A DNA stretch of 59,395 bases, taken from Phaeovulum vinaykumarii (GTDB taxonomy: Bacteria; Pseudomonadota; Alphaproteobacteria; Rhodobacterales; Rhodobacteraceae). Below, in pieces: positions 39,725 through 48,887 of the stretch. Each line of letters begins with the position of its first letter. Within the stretch, counting starts at the first letter, position 1. The stretch is taken from contig NZ_FTOM01000011.1 of NCBI RefSeq assembly GCF_900156695.1, forward strand, positions 1-59,395. The letters are read 5' to 3'. The notes under the pieces were generated by a model. The model saw only the letters and a list, made by a program, of their open reading frames with translations, searched no databases and was not told the DNA's origin. Both the position numbers and the translations under genes were made by a program.

Positions 39725-41637
39725 GCGCCCACCAGATGGCGCCAGATCTCGGGCAGCGCTGCCGTCAGGTGATCGGCATGGGGGATCACCGCAAAGCCGC
39801 CTTGGCCAAAGATGCGGGCAAAGGACGCCTTCGCCTCGCGCTCGACGGTGATGCCAAAGACCGATTGCCCGGCCATTCGCGCCTCGCGCACCGCCATGCG
39901 GCTGTCCTCCAGCCCGTGGCGGCCCTCGTAATGGTCAAGGTCGTTCGGCTTGCCGTCGGTGATGATCAAGAGCAATCGCCGTTTGCGCCCCTGTTGGGCG
40001 AGGCCCGCCGAGGCATGGCGGACCGCGGCGCCCAGACGGGTATAGAAACCGGGGCGCAGACCGGCGATGCGCGCTTCGACCGCAGGCCCCATCTTCTCGC
40101 CGAAGTCCTTGCAGGTGAGCAGGAAAACCCGGTCGCGCTTGAGCGAGGAAAAGGCGTTGATCGCCACATCATCGCCCGTCGCGTCCAAGCCCCAAGCCAG
40201 CGCTGCCAAGGCCTCGCGTTCGATATCGATCACCGCGCGGCCCGCCACAGCACTTTCGGTGGAACGGGACACGTCAAGCAGGATCGACACCGCCAGATCG
40301 CGCCTTTGCGGCCGCGATTGCTTCCACAGCCGCGCCGATGCCGTGCCCGTCGCGCGCAGATCGGTGGCGGCGCGGACGGTGGCCTCAAGGTCGATCTCGT
40401 CGCCATCAAGATGCCCGGTGGTGAAGACACGCCCGGGCCGCAGCGCCTCGAACTGCGCGCGCACGGCGCGGATGCGGCGCGCGCTTGCCGGGTCGGTGCG
40501 AAAGGCGGGCGGTTCCGGGCTTTCCGCGGCCATGCTTGCCAGCACGACGCAATGATCGGGCAGATATCGGCCCGAACGCGCCTCCCATTCCGGGTAAAGA
40601 TGGCGCCCCGAAAGCCGTTCGCGCGCGGCATCCTCGGGGGCAAGGTCCAGATGCAGCTTCAACCGCGTGGCTGGGGCTTTCGAAATCTGGCCAAGCCCCA
40701 GTTCCTCTTGATCGTCAGCGGCCTTTTTCGCGTCGTCGTTTTCGTCATCCTCGACCCGGCGGTTGAGGTTGAGAAATTCCGCCCAAGACAGGATCGCTTC
40801 GAACTTGTGCAGGATGAAACTGTCGTTGCGTTCCACCTGATCGGATTTGTGGCGCCGCGCGCGGTGGGTTTTTCCCTCTCCGCTTGTCGCCTCATCAGCC
40901 GGGGCGGCATCGCGGGTTTCGACGCCGGAACCGTCCGACAGGGTCAGGGGTCGCAGATCGGGCCAAAGCGTGACCGGGCGGGCCGGGCGGTAACCGCGGG
41001 GGGCTGTTGCGGGCAGATCCTGGGCGCGAGCGGGCAGGTTGGACGTGTCGCCCAGTTCCGCGCGGATCAGGGCTTCCACCGCGGCTTCAACGGGCGGCAG
41101 CGCGGGGCGGGGTCGCGTGGCCAAGGTGGCGGCGCAGAGATCGGCGTAAAGGGGCGCAAGGCCCGGGGCTTCGGAAAGCGTCGCCGCGACCATGGCGCGG
41201 GCCGTGGCGATCCGGGCCAGATCGGCGGCCAGCGGGTCTTCGGGCGGCGTTTGCGGCGCAGGGGCAAGGGCGGCGCAAGCGGCGAGCCAAAGGTAAGTGG
41301 CGGCGTTGGCTTCTCGCGCGGGAAAAAGGGCAAGCGAGGCCGGAAGCCTCAATGCCTCGCCATCGAACGAAGCTCTGGGGATCGCTTCGGCCTCGATCCC
41401 CAGACGGCGGCGAAAGGACAGCCGGTGGCGGCTGGTTTCCGCGGCCACCGGGCGGATCTCGGTGGAGGGCGCGCCGCCAAGGCCGCGATACAACACCGCA
41501 AGCCGCCCCGCGACCTCGGCCAGATCGACCCGCGCCGCGTCATGCGAAACGGGCGCATCCAGCCCCGAGGCGAAGCGGTGCCAGAGCTTGCCGATGCTTT
41601 CCTCGGGCTCCCAGGGTTCAAACTCGATCCGGGTCAT
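39721..41637 (-). CDS. norD: NorD, VWA-domain protein for NO reductase activation
   Basis: A 638-residue cytoplasmic protein. The C-terminal von Willebrand A domain (about 430-630) has the MIDAS motif DVSRSTES and a later ITDGKPNDLDHYEGRHG. Together with the MoxR-type ATPase NorQ it inserts the non-haem iron or otherwise matures NorBC. The middle has a charged, low-complexity linker. The start at 41637 is 4 bp after the norQ stop; nine further upstream codons are in frame but unsupported. Confidence 0.92.
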   Translation of the reverse strand: MTRIEFEPWEPEESIGKLWHRFASGLDAPVSHDAARVDLAEVAGRLAVLYRGLGGAPSTEIRPVAAETSRHRLSFRRRLGIEAEAIPRASFDGEALRLPASLALFPAREANAATYLWLAACAALAPAPQTPPEDPLAADLARIATARAMVAATLSEAPGLAPLYADLCAATLATRPRPALPPVEAAVEALIRAELGDTSNLPARAQDLPATAPRGYRPARPVTLWPDLRPLTLSDGSGVETRDAAPADEATSGEGKTHRARRHKSDQVERNDSFILHKFEAILSWAEFLNLNRRVEDDENDDAKKAADDQEELGLGQISKAPATRLKLHLDLAPEDAARERLSGRHLYPEWEARSGRYLPDHCVVLASMAAESPEPPAFRTDPASARRIRAVRAQFEALRPGRVFTTGHLDGDEIDLEATVRAATDLRATGTASARLWKQSRPQRRDLAVSILLDVSRSTESAVAGRAVIDIEREALAALAWGLDATGDDVAINAFSSLKRDRVFLLTCKDFGEKMGPAVEARIAGLRPGFYTRLGAAVRHASAGLAQQGRKRRLLLIITDGKPNDLDHYEGRHGLEDSRMAVREARMAGQSVFGITVEREAKASFARIFGQGGFAVIPHADHLTAALPEIWRHLVGA

Positions 41638-41641
41638 GGCG

Positions 41642-42451
41642 TTACCCGAACACTGCAGCCACAAGGTCGCGCAGCCCGCGTTTCACATCCGCATCATCCG
41701 ACAAAGGCTCGATCATCGCCACCTCGATGGCGCGATCGACCCCCATTCCTTGCACGATCAGCGTGGCCGCATAGACGACCAACCGGGTCGAAACACCTTC
41801 CTCAAGATCCTGCCCCTTGAGCCCGCGCAGCTTGCCCGCAAGACGGACCAAACCGGCGCAGCGATCCTCGGGCAGGCCGGATTCCTGTGCCACGATGCGG
41901 GTTTCCAGAGCCGGGGCCGGAAAGTCGAAATCGAGCGCCACGAACCGTTGCCGGGTCGAAGGTTTCAGCGTTTTCAGCACGTTCTGATAGCCGGGGTTGT
42001 AAGACGCCACCAGCATGAAGCCCGGGGCAGCCTGTAACTCCTCGCCGGTTCGGTCGATGGGCAGGATGCGGCGATCGTCGGTCAGCGGGTGCAGCACCAC
42101 GGTCACGTCCTTGCGGGCCTCGACCACCTCGTCAAGGTAACAGATCGCCCCTTCGCGCACGGCACGGGTCAGCGGGCCATCGACCCAGACGGTTTCCCCG
42201 CCTTTCAGAAGATAACGCCCGATCAGATCGGCGGCGGACAGGTCGTCGTGACAGGCGACGGTATAAAGCGGGCGGTTCAGCCGCGCCGCCATATGGGCGA
42301 CGAAGCGGGTCTTGCCGACGCCGGTCGGGCCTTTCAGCAGCACCGGCAGATCAGCCGTCGCGGCGGCGGCAAAGACCGTGCATTCATCGCCTTGGGCGAG
42401 GTAGAAGGGGGCCGAAGCCGCCCCCTCCAAGTCTGTGACATGTGCGTTCAT
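41642..42451 (-). CDS. norQ: NorQ, MoxR-type AAA+ ATPase
   Basis: A 269-residue AAA+ protein: Walker A GPTGVGKT at residues 41-48, Walker B AICYLDEVVEAR, sensor 1 LVASYNPGYQ and the arginine finger region STRQRF. It acts with NorD on the NO reductase. MNAHVTD at 42451 is preferred because GGAG lies 8 nt upstream; an ATG two codons earlier overlaps the norB stop. Confidence 0.93.
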   Translation of the reverse strand: MNAHVTDLEGAASAPFYLAQGDECTVFAAAATADLPVLLKGPTGVGKTRFVAHMAARLNRPLYTVACHDDLSAADLIGRYLLKGGETVWVDGPLTRAVREGAICYLDEVVEARKDVTVVLHPLTDDRRILPIDRTGEELQAAPGFMLVASYNPGYQNVLKTLKPSTRQRFVALDFDFPAPALETRIVAQESGLPEDRCAGLVRLAGKLRGLKGQDLEEGVSTRLVVYAATLIVQGMGVDRAIEVAMIEPLSDDADVKRGLRDLVAAVFG

Positions 42452-42456
42452 CGGCA

Positions 42457-43815
42457 TCACTCCGCGGCCACGGCACGGGCGACAACTTCACGGCGCGGCA
42501 TCGCCAGCGCGTAGATGAAAAGCCCAGCGCCCAGCACCACCGCCACGCCAGAGCCGAAGCGCATGACGTAGAAGATCCAGACCTGATCCTGCACCTCCAT
42601 GTAGCTCATGCCCATCACCCGTTGCAGATGGGTCTGCACCGTGCCCGCAAAGGTCAGCGTGAAGGTCATGAACACCATCCCGCCCGACATCAGCCAGAAC
42701 GAGGCCATGTTGAGCACCTGATTATAGGGGTCACGGCCGCGCAGCATCGGGAAGGCATAGGACATGATCGCCAAATTCAGCGAGACATAGGCGCCGAAGA
42801 AGGCAAGGTGGCCATGCGCGGCGGTGATCTGCGTGCCGTGGGTGTAAAAGTTCACCCCGTGCAGCGTGTGCAGGAAACCCCAGACCCCGGCGCCGAAAAA
42901 GGCAAGCGTGGCGCAGCCCAGCGACCACAGCAGTGCCGCCTTGTTCGGGTGATCGCGGCGGCCCTTCCAGACCATGACGAAGGCGAAAGCCATCATCGCA
43001 AAGAACGGGATCACCTCGAGCGAGGAGAAGATCGAGCCGATCCACTGCCAATAGCCCGGCGTGCCGATCCAGTAGTAATGGTGCCCGGTGCCCAGAATGC
43101 CCGAGAACAGCGACAGGGCCACGATGACGTAGAGCCACTTTTCCACCACTTCGCGGTCGACGCCGGTCAGTTTGAGCATCAGGTAAGCAAGGATCGCGGC
43201 CATGATCAGTTCCCACACGCCTTCGACCCAGAGATGGACGACATACCACCAGTATTGCTTGTCCAGCGCGAGATTGCCGGGGTTGTAAAAGGCGAACAGG
43301 AACAACAGCGCCAGACCCCAGAGGCCGAGCAGCAGGATATTGGTGATCGCGGTCTTGCGCCCCTTCAGCACCGTCATCGAGACGTTGAAAAGGAAAATCA
43401 GCGCCGCGACGACGATGCCGCCCTTGACCCAAAGCGGCTGTTCCAGAAACTCGCGCCCGTCCTTGCCCAGAAGGATGTTTCCTTCAAACAGGTTGAACGT
43501 GTAGGTCACGACCGCGCCCAAGGTGCCCACCACAAGGATCGCCAGTTGCAGATAGGCAAGGAAGGGCGAGTGGATCTCGCGTTCGCTTTCCTCTGGGATC
43601 AGGAAATAGGCGGCGCCGAAGAAGCCGAGGATCAGCCAGACAATGAGCGCATTGGTGTGCAGCATCCGGCCGATGTTGAAGGGCAAGAGCTCCGACAGGA
43701 AATTCGGCTGCACATAGATCCAGCCGATGATCAGGCCCATCAGCACCTGAATGGCAAACAGGCCAAGCGCCGTGCCCATGTAAGCCAGCGCGATTTTCTG
43801 GGTTTGGTATTTCAT
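42457..43815 (-). CDS. norB: NorB, catalytic subunit of cytochrome c-dependent NO reductase
   Basis: A 452-residue, 12-helix membrane protein that reduces 2 NO to N2O at a haem b3/FeB centre. Ligands are visible: RMLHTNALIVW (haem b), VHLWVEGVWE (FeB His and Glu), GTGHHYYW (FeB His pair) and HGHLAFFGAY (haem b3 and b His). There is no quinol-oxidising N-terminal extension, so this is the cNOR type partnered by NorC. It starts 12 bp after norC. Confidence 0.97.
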   Translation of the reverse strand: MKYQTQKIALAYMGTALGLFAIQVLMGLIIGWIYVQPNFLSELLPFNIGRMLHTNALIVWLILGFFGAAYFLIPEESEREIHSPFLAYLQLAILVVGTLGAVVTYTFNLFEGNILLGKDGREFLEQPLWVKGGIVVAALIFLFNVSMTVLKGRKTAITNILLLGLWGLALLFLFAFYNPGNLALDKQYWWYVVHLWVEGVWELIMAAILAYLMLKLTGVDREVVEKWLYVIVALSLFSGILGTGHHYYWIGTPGYWQWIGSIFSSLEVIPFFAMMAFAFVMVWKGRRDHPNKAALLWSLGCATLAFFGAGVWGFLHTLHGVNFYTHGTQITAAHGHLAFFGAYVSLNLAIMSYAFPMLRGRDPYNQVLNMASFWLMSGGMVFMTFTLTFAGTVQTHLQRVMGMSYMEVQDQVWIFYVMRFGSGVAVVLGAGLFIYALAMPRREVVARAVAAE

Positions 43816-43827
43816 GGTCTTTCCCCC

Positions 43828-44283
43828 TCAGCCCGCGTCATTCGGCGGCCAGCCCTGGGTGTCGATCGTGTCGACCCAAAGCAGGAAATCGGCGAGGTTT
43901 TGATATTGCTCATCCGTCAGGTTGAAGTGCGGCATTTGTCGGCGCCCCTCGACGCCCGAGGGCATCGCGCCCATCCAGGCCGCCAGCGCATCTTTCGCGC
44001 CTGCGTGATCGCCCGGCTCGATGCCCCAGCGCGTCATCACGTTCGACAGCTCCGGCGCGAAATAGGCGCCCTCGCCGATGATCGTGTGGCAGTCGATGCA
44101 GGCTTTCTGTTCCCAGATCCGCTTGCCCGCGACGACCGAGGGCGTCAGCGTTTCGGCATGGGTGGAGGTGGTGGTGATGTAGCGGTGGCTCTGGGCCGAA
44201 AGGCCCAGAAAGATCGCGATGAAGAACAGTGATCCGCCATAAAATATGTTGCGGGCCATGCTCTTGGTCATGGTTTCGCGCAT
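43828..44283 (-). CDS. norC: NorC, cytochrome c subunit of NO reductase
   Basis: A 151-residue membrane-anchored cytochrome c. An uncleaved N-terminal helix (about 12-30, IFYGGSLFFIAIFLGL) is followed by the haem c motif CIDCH (62-66) and the probable axial Met in RRQMPHF (about 117). It passes electrons from periplasmic carriers to NorB. AAGGGA is 7 nt before the ATG. Expression should depend on the NNR box at 44347. Confidence 0.97.
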   Translation of the reverse strand: MRETMTKSMARNIFYGGSLFFIAIFLGLSAQSHRYITTTSTHAETLTPSVVAGKRIWEQKACIDCHTIIGEGAYFAPELSNVMTRWGIEPGDHAGAKDALAAWMGAMPSGVEGRRQMPHFNLTDEQYQNLADFLLWVDTIDTQGWPPNDAG

Positions 44284-44346
44284 TGCGCCGTCCCTTCGGA
44301 GGTTTCTTGGGTGTCTTCACCAAGCCAGCCGGAGGGGTGACTCGCC

Positions 44347-44360
44347 TTAACGAAAGTCAA
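44347..44360 (-). promoter_or_regulatory. NNR/FNR box upstream of norC
   Basis: TTAACGAAAGTCAA fits the NNR consensus TTGAC/TTAAC-N4-GTCAA. Its centre is 70 bp upstream of the norC start codon, leaving room for a class II type promoter. It lies immediately next to the nnrS stop codon, within the 81-bp gap. Confidence 0.8.
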
Positions 44361-44364
44361 TCAC

Positions 44365-45576
44365 TCAAGAATTCGCGCGCGGCCCCAGAAGGGCGGGGGC
44401 AAGCGCAATCAGGAACAGCACAAAGGCCAATGCCCAGAGCGTCGCGGCGAGGATCGTGCCGGGGTAATAAAGCGCCAGCGGCCCGACGGCGGCGGCCCAG
44501 CGGATCAGCGCGGCCACCGGCAGCAGCACATAGGCGAGCGCGACGGGGAAAGGTGCGACGAGTGATCGGCCGGTATGGCCAAGCGTGGCACGGCTCATCA
44601 CCGCCATCACCATCGTGCCGATGCCGCCGACGGCGGAAAAATGCATCGCGCCGATCTGAGATCCGATGCCGAACGCGGCCAAGCCTTGCAAGAGCGCGCC
44701 GACGCCCACAAGCGCCATGGCACCATGCAGCACGGCCAGAATAGGTTCCCCCCGTACCGCCCAGCCCTGCCAGCGCGAGATCCGGATCAACTGCGCGGCG
44801 CCCAGGGTCAACTCGGTCCCGCCGATCACCGCAGCGGGCAGGCCAAGGGTGATCGCCAGAGCGGAAGCGATCGCCGCGCCGATGGCGATCTTGTCGGCGA
44901 CGGCCAGGCTGACGGACAGGCCGGCCTTGCCCAGATCGGGGGCGGCGCCCGCCATCATCGCCCGGCGCGCAAGAGCATTGCGGGTGAAGGCCGGGGTGAT
45001 GCGCCCGCCGACGATGACGATCAGCGCAATCAGCGTCGCCAGCGCGCCATGCAGCCCGGCAATGGCATCGCCCCCTGCCCAGCCCAGCGCATCAAGCATG
45101 ACCCGCAGATCGGCGCTCCAGATCAGGCCTATCAATGTCAGAACCATCAGATTGGCCGGTTTCGGCGCGCGCCGCAGCATCAGCCAGATCCGTCCGGCAA
45201 GGAACGGCAGGAACGACAAGGCCAGCATGGCGGCCAGCGGCGCAGGCAGGGTCCCCCATAGCCACAGGCCAAGCCGCCCTGCCAACCACAGCGCCGCCGC
45301 TGCGATCAGGAACCGCGGCCCGGCCGCAGGCGCGCCGGTCCAGTTCGGTACCGCCGTCAGCAGGAAGCCCGCTGCGGCGGCGGTGCCGAAACCAAAGATC
45401 ATCTCATGGCCGTGCCACCACTGTGGGGGCAGATCGGCGGGCAGATCCATCATTCCGCCCAAGCCATGCACGGCCAACCAAAGCCCCCAAACGAGCATCG
45501 CGACCGTGGTCCAAAGCCCGGCAAGCAGAAAAAACACACGGAAGCCTTCCGAGAAAAGGCGTTTGAGGGCAGTCAT
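44365..45576 (-). CDS. nnrS: NnrS family haem/copper membrane protein
   Basis: A 403-residue protein with about 12 helices. The family features PPQWWHGHEMIFGFGTAAAA, FLLTAVPNWTGAP and GGRITPAFTRNAL are present. NnrS binds haem and copper and protects cells against NO stress; the gene is regularly controlled by NNR. AAGGA lies 6 nt before the ATG at 45576; an upstream start is not needed. It precedes the norCBQDEF operon in the same direction but norC has its own box. Confidence 0.93.
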   Translation of the reverse strand: MTALKRLFSEGFRVFFLLAGLWTTVAMLVWGLWLAVHGLGGMMDLPADLPPQWWHGHEMIFGFGTAAAAGFLLTAVPNWTGAPAAGPRFLIAAAALWLAGRLGLWLWGTLPAPLAAMLALSFLPFLAGRIWLMLRRAPKPANLMVLTLIGLIWSADLRVMLDALGWAGGDAIAGLHGALATLIALIVIVGGRITPAFTRNALARRAMMAGAAPDLGKAGLSVSLAVADKIAIGAAIASALAITLGLPAAVIGGTELTLGAAQLIRISRWQGWAVRGEPILAVLHGAMALVGVGALLQGLAAFGIGSQIGAMHFSAVGGIGTMVMAVMSRATLGHTGRSLVAPFPVALAYVLLPVAALIRWAAAVGPLALYYPGTILAATLWALAFVLFLIALAPALLGPRANS

Positions 45577-45629
45577 GACAGGTCCTTTCGCGATCATGCC
45601 CCAGCTTGCTGCAAAGCGCCCCGGACCCC

Positions 45630-45643
45630 TTGATGAAAGTCAA
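45630..45643. promoter_or_regulatory. NNR/FNR box between nnrS and the 45700 gene
   Basis: TTGATGAAAGTCAA, an almost symmetric FNR/NNR site. The centre is 61 bp before the nnrS start (minus strand) and 64 bp before the small membrane gene (plus strand), so it may serve both. Confidence 0.8.
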
Positions 45644-45699
45644 GGATCGAGACTGCGCTGCGGGGCATCACGAAAACGGGAAAGGCAATGGAGGCCTGC

Positions 45700-45981
45700 A
45701 TGACGGCATCATCCCCCACATCCGGCGGCGCCCGCCCCGAGGCGACAGAGCTTTCAGATCGGTTGCCGCGTCTCTCGCGCCTTGGGCTGCTGCTCTATCC
45801 GTTCGTCACGGCGGCAGTGGGGATCAACCTGTTCATGCTCGGCCTCATGGGGCAATCACTTGGCTTTGCGGCGCTTTCTCCAACCGCGGCACTGCTTTGG
45901 GCACTGCCGCTGGGTCTTCACGCCAGTGTTCTTGCCGCGCGTTGGGTTCGAAGCTTGCTGGCGGAAGCGGGCGGGCTCTGA
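45700..45981 (+). CDS. Small membrane protein in the NNR regulon (93 aa)
   Basis: A 93-residue protein with two helices (LLLYPFVTAAVGINLFMLGL and ALSPTAALLWALPLGLHASV) after a polar N-terminus. GGAGG stands 5 nt before the chosen ATG at 45700; an ATG four codons earlier is possible. Divergent from nnrS and sharing its NNR box, it is likely part of the NO response. Denitrifying Rhodobacter carry other small nnr membrane genes, but I cannot assign it to one. Confidence 0.65.
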   Translation: MTASSPTSGGARPEATELSDRLPRLSRLGLLLYPFVTAAVGINLFMLGLMGQSLGFAALSPTAALLWALPLGLHASVLAARWVRSLLAEAGGL

Positions 45982-46524
45982 CGCGACCGCTTCGAATAAT
46001 CTGCGCATCGGTCGGAACGAGTGCCGTCGGGGCATCGTGTTTTCAACCGAGCCCCCAAGTGCCCAATTCTGACGGTCGGAAGAGAAGTCCTGCGCGCGAA
46101 TTTCTTCGAGAGGGCGGGAATAGGGCCCTGTATTTCATTCTTGGAAGCTGCCTGGGCATGATCAAGAAATGTGCTGATCGGTTCTCCAACACGGAGCGTT
46201 CAAACGGCTGCTCCGGTGGGAATGGCCGGACGGTCGAAAGGCAGCTCGGGGCCCAGCTTACCGATCAGAGCAACCCGATCCCATGACGTTACAATTGCCC
46301 CTTTATACGCTTTGCGTTGCTTTCTGAGCAAGGCGTGAATGACCGCTATCGCCGATTTGCCGCGAATGCGATGCCGCAACCTCACAGGCCGCTCCCCGCC
46401 CCTCGCGACGGCGATAAGTTGGTCTACGCGCTGCGATCTGCACGAACGACGGCAAAGAGCTCCGGCGCGCTTGAGTAGCGGCTTTGCAGATCAACCACGA
46501 AACACAGTAGACGTCCGAATTACC
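45982..46524. other. Intergenic stretch without a supported gene
   Basis: About 540 bp between convergent genes. It contains one member of the dispersed GC-rich element (46395-46441, CCGCCCCTCGCGACGGCGAT). No frame has both a start with binding site and plausible composition. It marks the boundary between the nor cluster and the next accessory block. Confidence 0.45.
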
Positions 46525-47778
46525 TCAGCCGCATGCGCGAGAGGCCTCTTCCTCATATGCCGCCAGTTTGTCCCGCAGGCGGCGGACCATGAGATTTTCA
46601 CTCGCCTGCCCTTCCGACATTCGGCGCATCTCTTCGATGGCCCATTGCCCCTGACCAACCCGGCTGCTGGCCGCCATTAGCTGCGACACCGCCTCGTCGA
46701 TATCAAGCGGGCTTGGCTCGTACCCACCACCGGCGAGCAGGTGCTCGATGGCATACAGTGCCACTCGCACGGCAAAGGCGGGATCCTTCGCACTGAAATC
46801 CCGCGCTGCGCGGATGAGCGTCGCGGGGGCGGCCTCGCTATCCGCGGCGCAGTCGAGCGCGATATCCAGATAACCGGCCGTCTTGGCGGCCGCGAACCAT
46901 TTACCCCGTCGCCCGTGCCGCGCAATCAGATCCAGAAGCACCTCTCGAGGATCGCGATCACGATAGCGCCTTACAAGATCGCGCCACATTGCGAGCCAAG
47001 TATTGCCCGCAGCCGAGGACAGGCCGAAACGTCGATAGGCCTCCTCCGTCCTGCCCTGCTTCTCTAGGATGCTTTCGCAAAAGCGTGCGATATCGCCGTA
47101 GTCCCAAGGTCGCTGATTGCCCTCAAGAAGGGCCTCGGCTCGGGCAAGTGCGTCATCCTCTCGCCCCTGACGCAGCAGGGCCTCTGCCGCGAATTTCTCA
47201 TCGAACCAAAGCCGAGTCTTTTTCACGGCGAGCAGGGCAAGCAAATCGTCGAAACGCCCGGCCTCCAGCAAGCAAGAGAGCGTAAGGGTGGCCGTAGGGA
47301 CATGGGAATAATGCTCGTGATCCGACCACGCACGATGGATCAGATCGAGATCGAGGTCCGTATGCGCATTCTTTAACGCGGGGAAAACGGCGATCTCGCC
47401 GAACCTATCCGAAATCGGCGCGAGGTAGTCCACGCCGTCCTCGAGGATCGCCGTGCGCAGCCGATCGAGCCATTTGGCGCGGGTTTTCTCGTCGGCGGGG
47501 GCATCGATCAGGATCGGCAGGAGTTTGTCTAGGGTTAGCCGCACCGCCGAGCCAAGAGCGCCGGAGGATGTATCGATGTGTTCGAAGGCGGGCCAGATCC
47601 GCTCGGCCAACACGACCACGCCTTCGGCCGCTGTCACTGGATCGGTCCGGCGCAACGCGATAATCTCGGCGCCTGCCGATTTCAGTCGCTCTGCCGCCTT
47701 CGTCGAACCGCGCCAGCCAAGCACGCCCGCACGCATGCCGGGCCTGAACGACCATACATGGCTCGGCTTGCGTGCCAT
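46525..47778 (-). CDS. Conserved hypothetical protein, helical-repeat type (417 aa)
   Basis: A 417-residue soluble protein. The first approximately 60 residues (HVWSFRPGMRAGVLGWRGST) look globular; the rest consists of helix pairs resembling TPR/HEAT-like repeats (for example LLRQGREDDALARAEALLEG, ILEKQGRTEEAYRRFGLSSA, ARHGRRGKWFAAAKTAGYLD). No catalytic motif or signal sequence is evident. It is a stand-alone gene between two intergenic regions; a protein-interaction role is possible, no more. Confidence 0.7.
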   Translation of the reverse strand: MARKPSHVWSFRPGMRAGVLGWRGSTKAAERLKSAGAEIIALRRTDPVTAAEGVVVLAERIWPAFEHIDTSSGALGSAVRLTLDKLLPILIDAPADEKTRAKWLDRLRTAILEDGVDYLAPISDRFGEIAVFPALKNAHTDLDLDLIHRAWSDHEHYSHVPTATLTLSCLLEAGRFDDLLALLAVKKTRLWFDEKFAAEALLRQGREDDALARAEALLEGNQRPWDYGDIARFCESILEKQGRTEEAYRRFGLSSAAGNTWLAMWRDLVRRYRDRDPREVLLDLIARHGRRGKWFAAAKTAGYLDIALDCAADSEAAPATLIRAARDFSAKDPAFAVRVALYAIEHLLAGGGYEPSPLDIDEAVSQLMAASSRVGQGQWAIEEMRRMSEGQASENLMVRRLRDKLAAYEEEASRACG

Positions 47779-47949
47779 TTATCACCTCTTCCGCCAATAC
47801 CGAACTATGACACGGGGGAAGGTGAGAATGAAGACAGGACACCGCCGACATACCACTTCCAGCACGTGTTGTCGTTCCTGCGTTGCCGTTTGGCGTGTTC
47901 GATGAAGCGGCAATCAGCCTCTGCGCTGAAATCTTCTTGCTATCATTAG

Positions 47950-47965
47950 TGTTGTTTTGTATCGC
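47950..47965 (+). promoter_or_regulatory. 16-bp motif shared with the T4SS operon upstream region
   Basis: TGTTGTTTTGTATCGC, identical to 28249-28264 (minus strand), 28 bp before the start codon at 47993. See the T4SS entry for the limits of this observation. Confidence 0.3.
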
Positions 47966-47992
47966 GGAGCCATTATGGAGGGAGTCGATGAT

Positions 47993-48649
47993 ATGAAACA
48001 CATGGTCCGGACTGCGGTCGCTGCCGCAGCCATCAGCGTATCGAGCCTCGTGGGTTCGATCGCTCCGGCGCAGGCTTATCAGGTCGACTGCGCAATCTTG
48101 CTGTGCCTTGCAGGCGGTTGGCCAGCTTCGGCGCCCTGTGCACATGCACGGTCAGTTTTCATTCAGAGGATCACCCCCTGGCCGATCGAGCCCCCCCTAC
48201 AAATCTGGCGCTGTCCGATGGGGGCCTCGTTCAACGCCCCTGCCTTTCTCTCACCGCAGGAACAACTGCGTAATGCTTCGTTCCGTAAAAGGCCTCACCT
48301 CTCTGTGCTAAAGCCAGCTTTGCCTCTGGTTCAGGTGCGAGCTGACGAAAAAGCAGACATCGACATTTCGGGGCAGGCCTTTGACTTCGTCCGAAGCATT
48401 CGCGTTTTTCATGTACAGTTCAGCCAGCATCAGAACCATGACGGCGACTGCATCACCTCGGACGCGACACGCCTCGGGTCCTATGGCATCCAAGGTGACT
48501 ATCATTGGACGCGATCCAGCGCGGCCCAGGTGCCTCCCGCATCCGAGTTGCCTAATATCGACTATTGCAATCGGATCAATTACCGCTCGGTCTTCGTCGA
48601 TTGGCGCGATCACGAGGGAAACTACGGCTTCGAGGAAGTCCGCTACTGA
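47993..48649 (+). CDS. Exported protein, probably transfer-associated (218 aa)
   Basis: A 218-residue precursor with a signal peptide (MVRTAVAAAAISVSSLVGSI, cleavage near AQA). The mature N-terminus CAILLCLAGGWPASAPCAHA then ITPWPIEPPLQIWRCPMGAS resembles exported proteins that I remember from T4SS-bearing alphaproteobacterial plasmids, often with four cysteines. GGAG lies 8 nt upstream of the ATG at 47993. The C-terminal part is Tyr/Trp-rich without known motif. A periplasmic role in conjugation is inferred. Confidence 0.65.
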   Translation: MKHMVRTAVAAAAISVSSLVGSIAPAQAYQVDCAILLCLAGGWPASAPCAHARSVFIQRITPWPIEPPLQIWRCPMGASFNAPAFLSPQEQLRNASFRKRPHLSVLKPALPLVQVRADEKADIDISGQAFDFVRSIRVFHVQFSQHQNHDGDCITSDATRLGSYGIQGDYHWTRSSAAQVPPASELPNIDYCNRINYRSVFVDWRDHEGNYGFEEVRY

Positions 48650-48887
48650 ACCTGCGATTGCCTACAGAATTTTGGCTCGCACTCGATGAATTTACACCTT
48701 TCACCGTGCACCGCACCCAAAAGGGAAACGACGCCAAGCCGTGAAGCCTGACGCCGCGTTAGATAGGCCCCGTGAACAAGGGTCTTCTAGCGCACTGTCA
48801 AAACTTCTGCAACCAGTAAAGTTGTTTTGCTGGCAATAATGTTTTTTGCTCGCAGCTTAGCCTCGTCTCTTTAAGGAGACACCGACC

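Noticed and set aside
39736-41820. 694-codon plus-strand frame opposite norD
   Set aside because: Shadow of norD, which carries the VWA motif and operon coupling; the antisense product is Arg/Gly-rich without domains.
42442-44232. 596-codon plus-strand frame opposite norB and norC
   Set aside because: Shadow of two unmistakable genes; product is His/Arg/Gln-rich, typical of antisense to membrane proteins.
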